Below are positions 9,718-17,973 of a stretch of DNA of 64,000 nucleotides, piece by piece. The stretch covers positions 124,001-188,000 of the forward strand of contig NZ_VOGY01000004.1 in NCBI RefSeq assembly GCF_008033385.1, written 5' to 3'. Source of the stretch: Algibacter pacificus (GTDB taxonomy: Bacteria > Bacteroidota > Bacteroidia > Flavobacteriales > Flavobacteriaceae). A program made the translations under genes and the position numbers. How positions within the stretch are numbered: the first letter of the stretch is position 1; the number at the start of each line of letters is the position of its first letter. The notes under the pieces are model-generated. The model was not told where the DNA came from. It searched no databases and worked only from the letters and a program-made list of their open reading frames with translations.

Positions 9718-9780
9718 CAAAATGACTTTATTTGTGTGCTTTAAAATCTATTTGATTAGCTCTGTTTCCTATTAATGTTT

Positions 9781-9972
9781 TTATAAACCATCGAAGAAAG
9801 GAAATAATTGCTCAGATTTAAAAGCTTCTTTTTGTAATGGTAGTGTTACACTAATCTGTATAGCATTTTCGTCTTCTAAATATGTTTTTACATACTCAAA
9901 ACTATAATCATAGTCATCTTCAGTTAAGATCCCTGCCAGTGTATTATTTACCCATATTTCGCCTTGTCTCAT
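9781..9972 (-). pseudogene. HipA N-terminal fragment
   Basis: A 63-residue protein matching only the start of HipA-type toxins: MRQGEIWVNNTLAGILTEDD, then SVTLPLQKEAFKSEQLFPFFDGL, then stop. In the family this motif continues into the linker and the kinase domain, which are absent here; no kinase-like frame follows to the left. It overlaps the end of hipB by 29 bp, as in intact hipBA pairs. It might retain a role as a HipS-like small domain, but at 63 residues it is shorter than I expect for such split proteins. A deletion remnant is the simplest reading. Confidence 0.75.
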
Positions 9973-10186
9973 CGCTTATAGGTGTTGGAGTTAATGTGTG
10001 TCCGAAAAATAAAAGTACTTGATTTACTTTATCTGACATTAGATTTGGTTTTCCTTGTTCAAGTTCGCGCACAAAACGCAATCCGACTCCTGTAAAGTCT
10101 GATAACTCTACTTGTGTTAGTTTTGCTTTTTTACGTCTATCCCTTACAAATTGGGCAATACCGTTCTCTCTATCCCAGTTATTCAT
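9944..10186 (-). CDS. hipB: HipB-type XRE antitoxin/repressor
   Basis: An 80-residue XRE helix-turn-helix protein. The HTH covers IAQFVRDRRKKAKLTQVELS and GVGLRFVRELEQGKPNL, with the hipB-family tail QVLLFFGHTLTPTPI. HipB represses its own operon and neutralises HipA. Here the toxin gene downstream is reduced to an N-terminal fragment, so the protein is probably an orphan repressor. Three well-kept operators at 10189-10286, the first starting 3 bp from the start codon, suggest autoregulation is still under selection or only recently lost. The remaining short tail RRNMGK overlaps the hipA start. Confidence 0.85.
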   Translation of the reverse strand: MNNWDRENGIAQFVRDRRKKAKLTQVELSDFTGVGLRFVRELEQGKPNLMSDKVNQVLLFFGHTLTPTPISDETRRNMGK

Positions 10187-10188
10187 AA

Positions 10189-10206
10189 TATACCTTTATG
10201 GGTACA
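10189..10206. promoter_or_regulatory. HipB-type operator 1
   Basis: TATACC-N6-GGTACA, a dyad directly upstream of the hipB start codon. It has the same half-site layout as operators 2 and 3. Binding here would block initiation or translation of hipB. Confidence 0.65.
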
Positions 10207-10228
10207 ATATAATAAAATATACTCACAT

Positions 10229-10246
10229 TATACCTTTAAGGGTGTA
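10229..10246. promoter_or_regulatory. HipB-type operator 2
   Basis: TATACC-N6-GGTGTA, exactly 40 bp from operator 1. The spacing is close to four helical turns, which would put bound dimers nearly on one face of the DNA. Confidence 0.7.
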
Positions 10247-10268
10247 CATTATATTTTTGTGTAATTTT

Positions 10269-10286
10269 TATACCTTTTAAGGTGTA
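10269..10286. promoter_or_regulatory. HipB-type operator 3
   Basis: TATACC-N6-GGTGTA, exactly 40 bp from operator 2. Its right end overlaps the start of the 22-bp direct repeat at 10283. Confidence 0.7.
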
Positions 10287-10304
10287 ATATCAGCAGATAA
10301 AATA
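10283..10304 (+). repeat. 22-bp direct repeat, right copy
   Basis: Partner of the copy at 9429-9450, with one mismatch. Together they bracket an 832-bp segment carrying hipB and the hipA remnant, as expected for a recombination or insertion scar. Confidence 0.7.
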
Positions 10305-10544
10305 ACTCCTCTTTATTAGTTGAACTAATGATTACTCCCTTCTATAGTTTTACGCAACACCTTAGTAGTTTCTAAATTTGCCTGTGATGGACTCAAATGA
10401 AGATTATTATCACATGAATTTCTATTGAATTCTGTCACTCTACACAAGAGTAATGATTACGTACGTTTTGTAAACAAAGGTAAACTAGGCTGGGGAAAGA
10501 AACCTACGGAACCAACCGTTATTAAAGTCGTGCCTGTGGCACAC

Positions 10545-11795
10545 CTAATTAAGCACTATAAATCTATTTACTAAAACCCTCAACACAGTATCAATATTTT
10601 GCAACAAATCACTCTTTTTTTGGTTTATAATTATATCAGGCTGAAGTGCTGTATTTAATTGATTAGATAATCGAAATAATCTTTTAGAATAAGTTATTAC
10701 AAGTTTTGAATTTGGTAAAATAAAGCTATCCATATCTTGATAACCGTTTGGATTTGAACCTGTTGGTTGACCAATGACTTTTGCATTTAATAATTGCTTA
10801 AAGAGGGCTGCATTGCTTGTTGCCGCTGAAAAGGTTTTATTACTTGTTAAGACAAACACGCCATTTTTCCAATCAATAGAATCAGCAAGGTTAAGGGCAT
10901 ACGCTAAAACTGTACCTACATACAAATCGCCACCGCCATTTTTACGCATATCAATAATTACCTTTTTTATTTGGTTTTCTTGAATGTAAGTGACTAATTG
11001 TTCACCAAACACTTGCATCTCTTCAAAAGTTGGATAACTTTCAAAATTTATATATACTGCTTTTGTGTTAGAAATTAATGCAAACCATAAATCACGATTG
11101 ACACCATTAGGCTGGGTTATTTCAGGTACAGTTAATGTTACAATTGAAAGATTACTATTCTCCCAAATATCATTAGTAATTGTGTTTAAATTCAGTTGTA
11201 TTAATTCTTTATTGTTACGAAAACTAAATGTGGCTTCATTGGTAGAATTAATCAAATTAAGATTGAAAAGTAATTCTGCAATTGTGACATAACTACCTGT
11301 TCTATCTTTTATAGAATATTCATTTTCAACAAATTGAGCTATTTCTGATATTTTTTGAGTAACTGTATCACTCGGAATACCATTAATGGATTCTAATGTA
11401 GTTTTGAGAATTTTTTTGTTCTTATTCAATGTTTTTACAACATACCATTTATCCTCAATCCATTCAATTTCAAAAGGAAAACGATAAGTTAACATATTTC
11501 TTAGGGATACCGCTGTATGACCATCATTAATACGCCTTGTTAAACGCATTAATTTTAAAATGATTTCAAAATCACTTAATGACTCAACATTGTTGTAAAT
11601 CTTTTGCCACTCATTTGTAAAATCATCTTTAGTAATTGAATGGTAAATATCTATATGTTTTTGTTCTAAAGATGTTTTATAAATTTCAAGATCATCTTTC
11701 CAATTAATTTTGTCTAATGATTGTGCGAATAATGTATTAAACACCGAAACAATAAAAATTGATAAACAAATTATTCCTGTTTGAAATGAGTTCAT
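10545..11795 (-). CDS. Secreted S41-family (tail-specific) peptidase
   Basis: 416 residues with an N-terminal signal peptide (hydrophobic to about residue 24, ending FAQ). The C-terminal half has the S41 protease core: KKVIIDMRKNGGGDLYVGTV, then FVLTSNKTFSAATSNAALFKQ with the likely catalytic Ser in TFSAAT, then VIGQPTGSNPNGY. No PDZ domain is obvious between the signal peptide and the core. It should act in the periplasm or outside the cell on a peptide or protein substrate I cannot name. It follows the serine hydrolase gene by 4 bp, so the two are probably one transcript. Confidence 0.85.
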   Translation of the reverse strand: MNSFQTGIICLSIFIVSVFNTLFAQSLDKINWKDDLEIYKTSLEQKHIDIYHSITKDDFTNEWQKIYNNVESLSDFEIILKLMRLTRRINDGHTAVSLRNMLTYRFPFEIEWIEDKWYVVKTLNKNKKILKTTLESINGIPSDTVTQKISEIAQFVENEYSIKDRTGSYVTIAELLFNLNLINSTNEATFSFRNNKELIQLNLNTITNDIWENSNLSIVTLTVPEITQPNGVNRDLWFALISNTKAVYINFESYPTFEEMQVFGEQLVTYIQENQIKKVIIDMRKNGGGDLYVGTVLAYALNLADSIDWKNGVFVLTSNKTFSAATSNAALFKQLLNAKVIGQPTGSNPNGYQDMDSFILPNSKLVITYSKRLFRLSNQLNTALQPDIIINQKKSDLLQNIDTVLRVLVNRFIVLN

Positions 11796-11799
11796 ATAA

Positions 11800-12927
11800 C
11801 TAGTTGTTTTCTATGATTTTAAGTACATCATGAACTAAAGACATTGTACTTTTTGAAGCTTCTAACTGATTTAAAGTACCTGCTATATAAGTATCTAGTT
11901 CTGGGCAATACCACAAAAAGGATGCGGTACTACCTGTATGACCAATAAGCATTAAATTTTTGCCTTCATCTTTAATATCTTTTATTGTGACTTGTCTTAT
12001 ACCAAATCCATATTGCATATTTTCGGTTTCATAAACCCAACTTTGCATTGCTAGACGTGTATTATTTTTTACAATTTCATCTTCATTAAACGCTTTAAAA
12101 AAACGTATTAAATCTTGGGTAGTTGACACCAAACCGCCACCGCCCCAATCTGCGCTTAAACTTTGAATTGATGACAGCACCATATCACCAACATAGAACT
12201 CTGCCACAGGTAATTGATTCTTTAGAGGTTTAGATTTTAAATTGATATAAGACCCATCCATCCCTAAAGGTTGAAAAATATGTTTATTTAAAAACGCATT
12301 GTATGATAGACCGCTTACTTTTTCTATAATCAAAGCTAAAAGCACATACTCCGTATCTGTATAATTATAACCTTGTCCAGGATTGAAATGAGGCTTCATT
12401 TTTTCTTTAGTAAACTCAATCATTTCTTGAGGTAACCAAATCTTATTCGTATCGACCAATAATTGATTGATAATATTTGGGCTGGCATCAATAGTTTCAT
12501 CAGTAAAATAGTCAGGTAACCCGGAAGTATGTTGTAATAGCTGAGCAATAGTAATATCTCTTGAATATTCTTTGTAATCTAAAACGTGCAAATGCTTTAT
12601 CAATGTATCTGGTAAATATTGAGCTATTCTATCTTGAAAGTTTAATTTCTTTTGATCCTTTAAAATACCAATGGACGTAGCCGTAAACATTTTGGTAATA
12701 CTAGCTGTATAAAAAGGATGATTAATTGTAATTGTATTTTCTTTACTTTCGGCTAACTGAATATTTATGTCTCGAGATTCAGAATATATGTGCAGAAAAG
12801 CACTTTTTATTACTTCGTTTTCTAATTCGGCTTTAAACAATTTCTCAACCTCTTTTTTTATCATTTTCTGACCAAAAGAGGTCATCGAAATAAAAAGTAA
12901 TAAAAATAGTATTACATTGTTTTTCAA
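11800..12927 (-). CDS. Secreted serine hydrolase of the beta-lactamase/PBP4* family
   Basis: 375 residues with a signal peptide (MKNNVILFLLLFISMTSFGQ). It has the family motifs in order: SITKMF (SxxK nucleophile) in the first third, YTDTEY in the YxN position, and HTGST near the end in the KTG-equivalent position. These proteins cleave esters, D-peptides or beta-lactams in the periplasm. Nothing in the sequence identifies a resistance enzyme. It lies upstream of the S41 peptidase with a 4-bp gap. A second paralogue-like hydrolase is at 16857-17936 in the same cluster. Confidence 0.85.
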   Translation of the reverse strand: MKNNVILFLLLFISMTSFGQKMIKKEVEKLFKAELENEVIKSAFLHIYSESRDINIQLAESKENTITINHPFYTASITKMFTATSIGILKDQKKLNFQDRIAQYLPDTLIKHLHVLDYKEYSRDITIAQLLQHTSGLPDYFTDETIDASPNIINQLLVDTNKIWLPQEMIEFTKEKMKPHFNPGQGYNYTDTEYVLLALIIEKVSGLSYNAFLNKHIFQPLGMDGSYINLKSKPLKNQLPVAEFYVGDMVLSSIQSLSADWGGGGLVSTTQDLIRFFKAFNEDEIVKNNTRLAMQSWVYETENMQYGFGIRQVTIKDIKDEGKNLMLIGHTGSTASFLWYCPELDTYIAGTLNQLEASKSTMSLVHDVLKIIENN

Positions 12928-12979
12928 AACTATATGTTATTTTATCAATTATTATTTTGTATAAAGTTAGTCTTTATTA

Positions 12980-13585
12980 TTAAAACCAACTGAAACCTAA
13001 ACCTATATTGAATGTTACCGCATCTCTATGAACATCACCATCTAAAAAGGTTCTACCCATTACTATTTTGGATTGCACATTCAATGCAAAGTTTTTCTTT
13101 TTGTAAAACTCATATCCTGTACTTGCCATAACTGCACACCCAAAATTCCAATCGTCATTAACATTGTCTTTAATGTCGTAAAGTGCGGGTGAATCTATAG
13201 CTAAACCAATACCACCGTGAATCCACCAACGGTCTTTTACCCAATATTGAACTGAGGGAATAAAACCGCCAAAATGTCTGTCATTATCCTGAAATTCGTA
13301 TATATTTCCTGGCATAGATAACGTTACTGCTAACTTATCGTTGAGCATATAACCAAATTTTAATTCAGGAAAACTGATGGCTCCTTGGGATTTATCAAAG
13401 GTTTGAAGACCTTCGCTATCTTCAATACTTATAACGCCTCCTCCAAGACTAAACTCAAAGATAAAACCATCGCGTGTTGAGGTCGTATCGAAAGTTGAAT
13501 TGTTTTGTGCAAACCCTACTATTGAGGTTAGCATTAATGCCATAAAGGCTATTTTTAATCGGATTTGTGTTTTAATTGTTTTCAT
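12980..13585 (-). CDS. Outer-membrane beta-barrel protein
   Basis: 201 residues with a signal peptide ending VGFAQ. The body alternates polar and aromatic/hydrophobic residues typical of a small barrel (FIFEFSLGGGVISI, LKFGYMLNDKLAVTLSMPG, WWIHGGIGLAID) and ends with a terminal Phe (NIGLGFSWF), the signal for barrel insertion. Function unknown. The leader carries TTCGTTTTTTGATT on the plus strand, also seen before two other genes of this cluster, so these may share a translation-initiation element. Confidence 0.75.
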   Translation of the reverse strand: MKTIKTQIRLKIAFMALMLTSIVGFAQNNSTFDTTSTRDGFIFEFSLGGGVISIEDSEGLQTFDKSQGAISFPELKFGYMLNDKLAVTLSMPGNIYEFQDNDRHFGGFIPSVQYWVKDRWWIHGGIGLAIDSPALYDIKDNVNDDWNFGCAVMASTGYEFYKKKNFALNVQSKIVMGRTFLDGDVHRDAVTFNIGLGFSWF

Positions 13586-13616
13586 AATTATTCGTTTTTT
13601 GATTGATTTAAATTTT

Positions 13617-14261
13617 TTAAAATTTTATACCTATATAAAGGTTGGGCTCAAAAAGGAAATAGTTTTTCCATCTATTATCTAATTGTTTAAATGCATCAGG
13701 TGTATTGGTGTCAAAAACCCAAAATTGAGAATGAACCTGAGGCTCAATAAAAAATCGTTTATTCTTACCAAATGCAAAATGATAACCAAGATGGAACGAA
13801 TTATAAAGCTTAAAACCGTTTGCTATTTTTTTGTTGTCAAGATCTAAATAGGTTTTGTATTGTGGTAACACTTCTACTGATGCAAATAAGCCTTTCCAAA
13901 GCATACGTTGATAGGATACTCCAATACCTGTTTCGCGTAGATAACCTGGATAAAATTCGGTTTCAGAATCTATTTTATCTAAAAGACCGTCCCACCACTG
14001 AATACCCATTGGTTGAAATAAACGCCAAGTGGCTAACTTAATACCAACAATATTTTTAGCGTCTAATTCTTTTTTTATATGCAATTCATAATGTTGCGTG
14101 TTGGTCCTTTCGCCACCTTTACCAATATTGCCCAAGATAATGGCTGGAAAGCTGACTCTGTATTTGAAATCTGAATCCTTATTTTTCAAAGATACGTTGT
14201 TACTTTGTGCAAACACATTTAGTGTACAAAGTGTTAGGCAGATGAATACTAGTTTTTTCAT
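13617..14261 (-). CDS. Putative outer-membrane protein
   Basis: 214 residues with a signal peptide (MKKLVFICLTLCTLNVFAQ). Barrel-like strands follow (YELHIKKELDAKNIVGIKLATWRL, GVSYQRMLWKGLFASVEVLPQ, GYHFAFGKNKRFFIEPQVHS), and it ends NLYIGIKF with a terminal Phe. I do not recognise a specific function. Its promoter carries one of the two 28-bp boxes of this cluster plus a -7-like element at the same distance as in the lipoprotein hydrolase promoter, so both are probably controlled by the same regulator. Confidence 0.7.
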   Translation of the reverse strand: MKKLVFICLTLCTLNVFAQSNNVSLKNKDSDFKYRVSFPAIILGNIGKGGERTNTQHYELHIKKELDAKNIVGIKLATWRLFQPMGIQWWDGLLDKIDSETEFYPGYLRETGIGVSYQRMLWKGLFASVEVLPQYKTYLDLDNKKIANGFKLYNSFHLGYHFAFGKNKRFFIEPQVHSQFWVFDTNTPDAFKQLDNRWKNYFLFEPNLYIGIKF

Positions 14262-14278
14262 TTTAATGTTTTTTAATT

Positions 14279-14308
14279 GTTCGTTTTTTGATTGTTCGTT
14301 TTTTGATT
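14279..14308. repeat. Tandem 15-bp leader repeat
   Basis: Two perfect copies of GTTCGTTTTTTGATT (plus strand) in the leader of the outer-membrane protein gene. The same sequence occurs once at about 17940-17954 and, slightly changed, at 13590-13604, each just before a start codon of this cluster. It may be a conserved 5' UTR element or the result of local duplication. Confidence 0.7.
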
Positions 14309-14323
14309 TATAATTTGATGTTG

Positions 14324-14374
14324 CAAAGATTCACTGAATTTTAAGGGCAATCGTTTTGAATTATAATTTGAAAC
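14324..14374 (-). promoter_or_regulatory. Promoter with 28-bp conserved box (copy 1)
   Basis: A 28-bp box at 14347-14374 (starts GCAATCGTT, ends ATAATTTGAAAC on the plus strand) matches 17997-18024 in 27 of 28 positions. The -7-like CAAAGATT (plus strand) lies 23 bp away at 14324-14331, the same distance as in copy 2. It is probably the operator of the AraC-type regulator at 18042-19814. Confidence 0.7.
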
Positions 14375-14410
14375 CTTTTTGTTATTTAGTACTTATTTTT
14401 TACTAAAAGA

Positions 14411-14442
14411 AAAAGGCTTAACATTTTAGAGTTAAGCCTTTT
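14411..14442. terminator. Intrinsic terminator after the acetyltransferase gene
   Basis: Perfect 12-bp stem AAAAGGCTTAAC / GTTAAGCCTTTT with an 8-base loop, 21 bp past the stop of the minus-strand Vat-like gene. T-runs on both sides allow termination in either direction. Confidence 0.85.
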
Positions 14443-14463
14443 ATTAGTTCTTAGGGTATTATC

Positions 14464-15081
14464 TTAAAGCAAAGCTTCAGGATGAGAGGTAAGTTTTTCC
14501 ACGTTTTTAGTAATTTTTTCAATATCCCAATCCCACCATTTTAACTGTAATAGTTTTGAAATGGCAGCTTCAGAAAAACGTTTTTTGATAGGTTTCGCAG
14601 GATTACCCCCAACAATAGTGTAAGGTGCTACGTTCTTTGTTACAACTGCTTTTGATGCTATTATTGCACCATCACCAATATAAACACCAGGCATAATAGT
14701 AGCATCGTGACCAATCCATACATCATTACCAATTATAGTATCTCCTTTTGTTGGATAGGTTTTGCCTTTCATAGCATCTTGCCACGCACCACCAAAAATG
14801 GCAAATGGATATGCTGATGTGGCTTCGGTTAAATGATTGCCACCATTCATAATAAACGTAGCTTCAGAAGCAATCATACAAAATTTACCTATGATGAGTT
14901 TGTCTCCTATGAAATCAAAGTGGTATTTTACGTTTTTCTCAAAATTTGACACCTCTTCAAAATCATCGTAATAGGTAAAATCACCCACGATAATATTAGG
15001 GTTCTTAATGATGTTTTTAAGAAAACAAAGCTTATTGTAGTCTGGTAATGGAAATTGATGGTCTGGATTAGGAATGTTCAT
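14464..15081 (-). CDS. Vat/CatB-type hexapeptide O-acetyltransferase
   Basis: 205 residues of left-handed beta-helix type. Motifs typical of streptogramin A (Vat) and xenobiotic acetyltransferases are kept: [29 protein letters not shown], the catalytic-His region [47 protein letters not shown] and [16 protein letters not shown]. The enzyme would transfer acetyl from acetyl-CoA to a hydroxyl of a small molecule in the cytosol. Overall likeness to Vat proteins is strong, but many environmental homologues have unknown substrates and resistance cannot be read from sequence. The ATG overlaps the stop of the next upstream gene by 4 bp. Confidence 0.85.
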   Translation of the reverse strand: MNIPNPDHQFPLPDYNKLCFLKNIIKNPNIIVGDFTYYDDFEEVSNFEKNVKYHFDFIGDKLIIGKFCMIASEATFIMNGGNHLTEATSAYPFAIFGGAWQDAMKGKTYPTKGDTIIGNDVWIGHDATIMPGVYIGDGAIIASKAVVTKNVAPYTIVGGNPAKPIKKRFSEAAISKLLQLKWWDWDIEKITKNVEKLTSHPEALL

Positions 15082-15488
15082 AATTTACGTTTTGAGAGGT
15101 TAAACAGACTTATAGCCAAAATAATGGTTATTATGGCTTGTGCTTTTTCAAAAGTAGTTTCAGCCAACACATTAGTAAATGTATTTAACAAAAAATATAT
15201 TGAAAACACAAATAACCATCTATTTATGGTTTTAACTTGCCAATTCCATTGTACAATTTTGGTTTTAACTAAAATTAAAAATCCTAGAAAAAGCATTATG
15301 AAAAGTGCCGCAAATTCTAAATATAGAATCGTTTTGGGTTCTATTATTTTACCACCCCAAACAATATTTTGAGGTATAATACCTAATAAAATTAAGAGGT
15401 GAAAAACTGAATACCCTGTAACAATACCAAATGCAATTTTATCGGAAAGTTTCATTTTTATATTATAAAAAGTTTTTGGCTTCTTCAT
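15078..15488 (-). CDS. Four-helix integral membrane protein
   Basis: 136 residues, almost entirely four hydrophobic helices (about residues 16-38, 50-68, 84-102, 110-128) with short charged loops. No signal peptide or known motif. The start overlaps the end of the NAD(P)-binding protein gene by 26 bp, and its end overlaps the acetyltransferase start. The three genes therefore form a tight translationally coupled block. An alternative start at residue 12 ([10 protein letters not shown]) would remove most of the overlap and looks more natural. Confidence 0.65.
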   Translation of the reverse strand: MKKPKTFYNIKMKLSDKIAFGIVTGYSVFHLLILLGIIPQNIVWGGKIIEPKTILYLEFAALFIMLFLGFLILVKTKIVQWNWQVKTINRWLFVFSIYFLLNTFTNVLAETTFEKAQAIITIILAISLFNLSKRKL

Positions 15489-16326
15489 TATAGAAATCCT
15501 TTAAATGGTGCTCTCCGTAGGTTGGTGCTATATTATCCTCTGCCATAAGGGTTAAGAAAAACTCAATTGGCCCATAGGTTTTTACACTGGTAAAGATTCT
15601 CAAACTCCAAATAGTTAGTTTTCGCATCCAATCTGGTAAATGAATGATTTTTATGGGTTTGTTCAATGCATTTAAAGCTAATTCACTATTGTCATTAAGA
15701 CTTAACACATCTGGACCTCCTATGGTTAATTCTTTATTGGTTTCCTCTACATTGTCCACAATAAATGTTGCCAAATCTTTACCGTGAATTGGGTTAAATT
15801 TTTGATGACCCGATCCAAACAAATACACACGACCAGATTTAGCCAAATGCAAAAAATCTTTCATATCCGAGAAAAAACCGTTGGGTCTTACTATGGTATA
15901 GTTTAATCCTGAAGCTTTTAAGGCATCAACAAATTTTTCTTTGGCTTCAAAAATTTTCAGTTGTCGGTATTTGTCTCCGTTGATTGCGGAAACATAAACA
16001 AAATGCTTTACACCTGCCTTTTTAGCTTCTTCAAGTAAATTCATATTCGCCAGATAATCAACATCCATATAGGTTAAACTGTCCTTTTGTCTGGTAATAC
16101 CAATGGTAGATATTACTGTATCTATACCTTTGCAAATATCACGTAGGGTGTCAGGTTTTGTAACCTCTGCTTGTTTAACCTCTAAAAAATTTTCGTTATT
16201 ATTTTTTAGTTTATTTGGATTTCGTACAATGGCAAGAACTTGATTTTGATTTTCGATTAATGCTTTCAACAAATAACTACCCAAATACCCTGTAGCTCCC
16301 GCTAATAATATGTTGGTATGTTTCAT
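15463..16326 (-). CDS. Atypical SDR / NmrA-like NAD(P)-binding protein
   Basis: 287 residues. The N-terminal Rossmann motif is GATGYLGSYLLKAL with AIVRNPNKL after the second strand, as in NmrA-like and complex-I-assembly-like atypical SDRs. A YVSAINGDKYRQL stretch follows in the substrate region and VRPNGFFSDMKDFLHLAKSG in the dimer region. The function could be redox sensing, epimerase/reductase or assembly factor; I cannot choose. It heads the block with the membrane protein and acetyltransferase genes. Confidence 0.8.
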   Translation of the reverse strand: MKHTNILLAGATGYLGSYLLKALIENQNQVLAIVRNPNKLKNNNENFLEVKQAEVTKPDTLRDICKGIDTVISTIGITRQKDSLTYMDVDYLANMNLLEEAKKAGVKHFVYVSAINGDKYRQLKIFEAKEKFVDALKASGLNYTIVRPNGFFSDMKDFLHLAKSGRVYLFGSGHQKFNPIHGKDLATFIVDNVEETNKELTIGGPDVLSLNDNSELALNALNKPIKIIHLPDWMRKLTIWSLRIFTSVKTYGPIEFFLTLMAEDNIAPTYGEHHLKDFYNEEAKNFL

Positions 16327-16352
16327 TATTAATAAATTATTAGGCTGTTTGT

Positions 16353-16823
16353 TTAGTGTAACTTTCTTTTAAAAATATATCGCGTGATAAAAATACCGTT
16401 GTCATCATTTTTTCCTGCATCGCTTTCTACGGCACTTGTAACAAACATCAAATCCCAACCTTCAGAAATCATAGTTGACAATTTAGAAGAAATCAAAGCA
16501 TCATTAGACGCTATATTTTGAAATCGAATTCCACCCAAATTAAAAAAGTTCAATAGTTTTGTTTCTTCAAAGTTTTTTACTCTAATATCTTTTCTTTTAG
16601 ACTTGTTTCTTGTATTGTTATTGTCATTCTGGCTTGAAGTGAATTGCTTATAATCTCTTTCTTCATTTGATGAAATTAAACGTGATCTCCCCAATCCACT
16701 TGAAACAATAGATTCTACACTTGTAATTACTTTAAATTCAACTGCTGGCTCAGTTATTTCTTGACTAAATCCAACATTGGCAAATAGTGTGTATAGTGCG
16801 ATTATTGATACTAACTTTCTCAT
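16353..16823 (-). CDS. Secreted hypothetical protein
   Basis: 156 residues with a signal peptide (MRKLVSIIALYTLFANVGFSQ). A low-complexity polar stretch (SSQNDNNNTRNKSKRKD) precedes a C-terminal domain with GWDLMFVTSAVESDAGKNDDNGIFITRYIFKRKL. That type of C-terminal motif (GWxLxxV...TRYIFKR) occurs in small Bacteroidota periplasmic proteins of unknown role. It is 26 bp upstream of the SDR gene and 33 bp downstream of the hydrolase gene. Confidence 0.65.
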   Translation of the reverse strand: MRKLVSIIALYTLFANVGFSQEITEPAVEFKVITSVESIVSSGLGRSRLISSNEERDYKQFTSSQNDNNNTRNKSKRKDIRVKNFEETKLLNFFNLGGIRFQNIASNDALISSKLSTMISEGWDLMFVTSAVESDAGKNDDNGIFITRYIFKRKLH

Positions 16824-16856
16824 ATCTTAATAGTTTTTAATTTATTAGGTTACTAT

Positions 16857-17936
16857 TTAATTAAATTCATAGGTTAATAATTGTTCTATAATGGTGTTAC
16901 GTTGCGTACCTGTATCGTCTTGTTGATTACTTAACAGTACAATTGTAGCATCAAATTCCGGAATAAAACCAATCATACTCCAATAGCCATTAATATCACC
17001 ACCGTGCCAATACATTGTTGTATTTCCTTCTTGGGTGGTAAACCAACCCAAGCCAAAATCTGTATAACCAGTTGGTACGTTTTGAGTAAATATTTCGGCC
17101 TTTTCAGCCTCTGAAAACCAACTTGTTTTTACAGCATTTACCCAAGTTTCCATATCTTTTGGGGAACTACTAAAATCGCCTGCACCAAAAGCGATTGGCA
17201 TTGGGTAGGTGCTATTCGCACTACCATTTAAATAGCCTTGAGCGTGTGTGTTTTCATCTACTATATTTGTGCCCTTATAAGTAGCCGTCATTTGTAAAGG
17301 TGTAAGTATTTTTTGTTGAATATAGTCGTGGTAAGACATTTGAGATGTTTCTTGAATTAATAAAGCAGCAATAAGAAAGTTTGAGTTGCTGTATTGTTTA
17401 CTTGAACCTGGTGTAAAATCGAGACCATTTTCAGTAACTAATTCTTTAATTACTTCATATATATCTTCTTCATCCAAAGTTTCTCCTTGTTCGTGAGCTT
17501 CCTCTACGATAAGTTGATAATTTGGAATACCCGATTGATGCGATAATAATTGTGCAATACTAATTTGACTACCGTTTGGAAATTCAGGGTCAAATTCATC
17601 TAAAGTTTGATTAAAACTATTGATTAAGCCATCACGTTTTAATTGGACAATGCCAGCTGCGGTTAATGTTTTGCTCACTGACCCGATGCGATAACCGAGA
17701 TTGTAATCTTGTGCCAACGCTGTGGTTTGGTTTGCTATTCCAAATCCTTGTCTCACTAAATCGTTTCCGTTTTTAGTTACAATGGCATACCCTTGAAAAT
17801 CAATTTCAGTTAGTAAATTTTCAACCGTTGTGTAATTGTTTGGTGGTGTGTTGTTATCATCATCTTTTGAACAAGATGTAAAAAGTATTATGGTAGTTAC
17901 CATAAGTGCTACTAAAAATTTGTGTAAAGTTGTCAT
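16857..17936 (-). CDS. Lipoprotein serine hydrolase (beta-lactamase family)
   Basis: 359 residues with a lipoprotein signal (hydrophobic run, then LFTSCSKDDDNN, lipobox Cys near residue 22, followed by acidic residues as usual for Bacteroidota surface lipoproteins). Catalytic motifs: SVSKTL (SxxK), YSNSNF (YxN) and WHGGD in the HxG position. Likely an envelope D-peptidase or esterase. It is the first gene downstream of the promoter with box copy 2 and is read from next to the regulator gene, so it is a probable target of that regulator. Confidence 0.85.
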   Translation of the reverse strand: MTTLHKFLVALMVTTIILFTSCSKDDDNNTPPNNYTTVENLLTEIDFQGYAIVTKNGNDLVRQGFGIANQTTALAQDYNLGYRIGSVSKTLTAAGIVQLKRDGLINSFNQTLDEFDPEFPNGSQISIAQLLSHQSGIPNYQLIVEEAHEQGETLDEEDIYEVIKELVTENGLDFTPGSSKQYSNSNFLIAALLIQETSQMSYHDYIQQKILTPLQMTATYKGTNIVDENTHAQGYLNGSANSTYPMPIAFGAGDFSSSPKDMETWVNAVKTSWFSEAEKAEIFTQNVPTGYTDFGLGWFTTQEGNTTMYWHGGDINGYWSMIGFIPEFDATIVLLSNQQDDTGTQRNTIIEQLLTYEFN

Positions 17937-17973
17937 AACTGTTCGTTTTTTGATTTTTAATTAAAAGATGATG

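Larger units (their letters stand above)
9254..9780. other. Mostly non-coding gap between the restriction operon and the hipA remnant
   Basis: The right part (about 9650-9780) is where the missing 3' end of hipA would lie; nothing resembling hipA is visible there. The middle is more GC-rich than its surroundings (around 9560-9600, CCCCGGGG and CCCATGG) and contains one weak plus-strand frame, listed separately. The left part (9254-9345) is very AT-rich and should hold the promoter of the restriction operon. One copy of a 22-bp direct repeat lies at 9429-9450. Confidence 0.5.
10187..10544. other. Gap upstream of hipB; operators and an unexplained stretch
   Basis: The left 100 bp hold three HipB-type operators. 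The second copy of the 22-bp direct repeat is at 10283-10304. From about 10395 to 10573 a plus-strand frame is open without a good start and would end VIKVVPVAHLIKHYKSIY; it overlaps the 3' end of the peptidase gene and I do not recognise it. A short GTGCC-TGT-GGCAC hairpin sits near 10530, where a terminator for an upstream-reading transcript could lie. Confidence 0.5.

Noticed and set aside
9781-10186. Functional hipBA toxin-antitoxin pair
   Set aside because: HipA has only 63 residues and lacks the kinase domain, and nothing to the left restores it.
10395-10573. Open plus-strand frame ending VIKVVPVAHLIKHYKSIY
   Set aside because: No good start codon, unknown sequence, and it overlaps the 3' end of a convincing peptidase gene; possibly a gene fragment, but I cannot support it.
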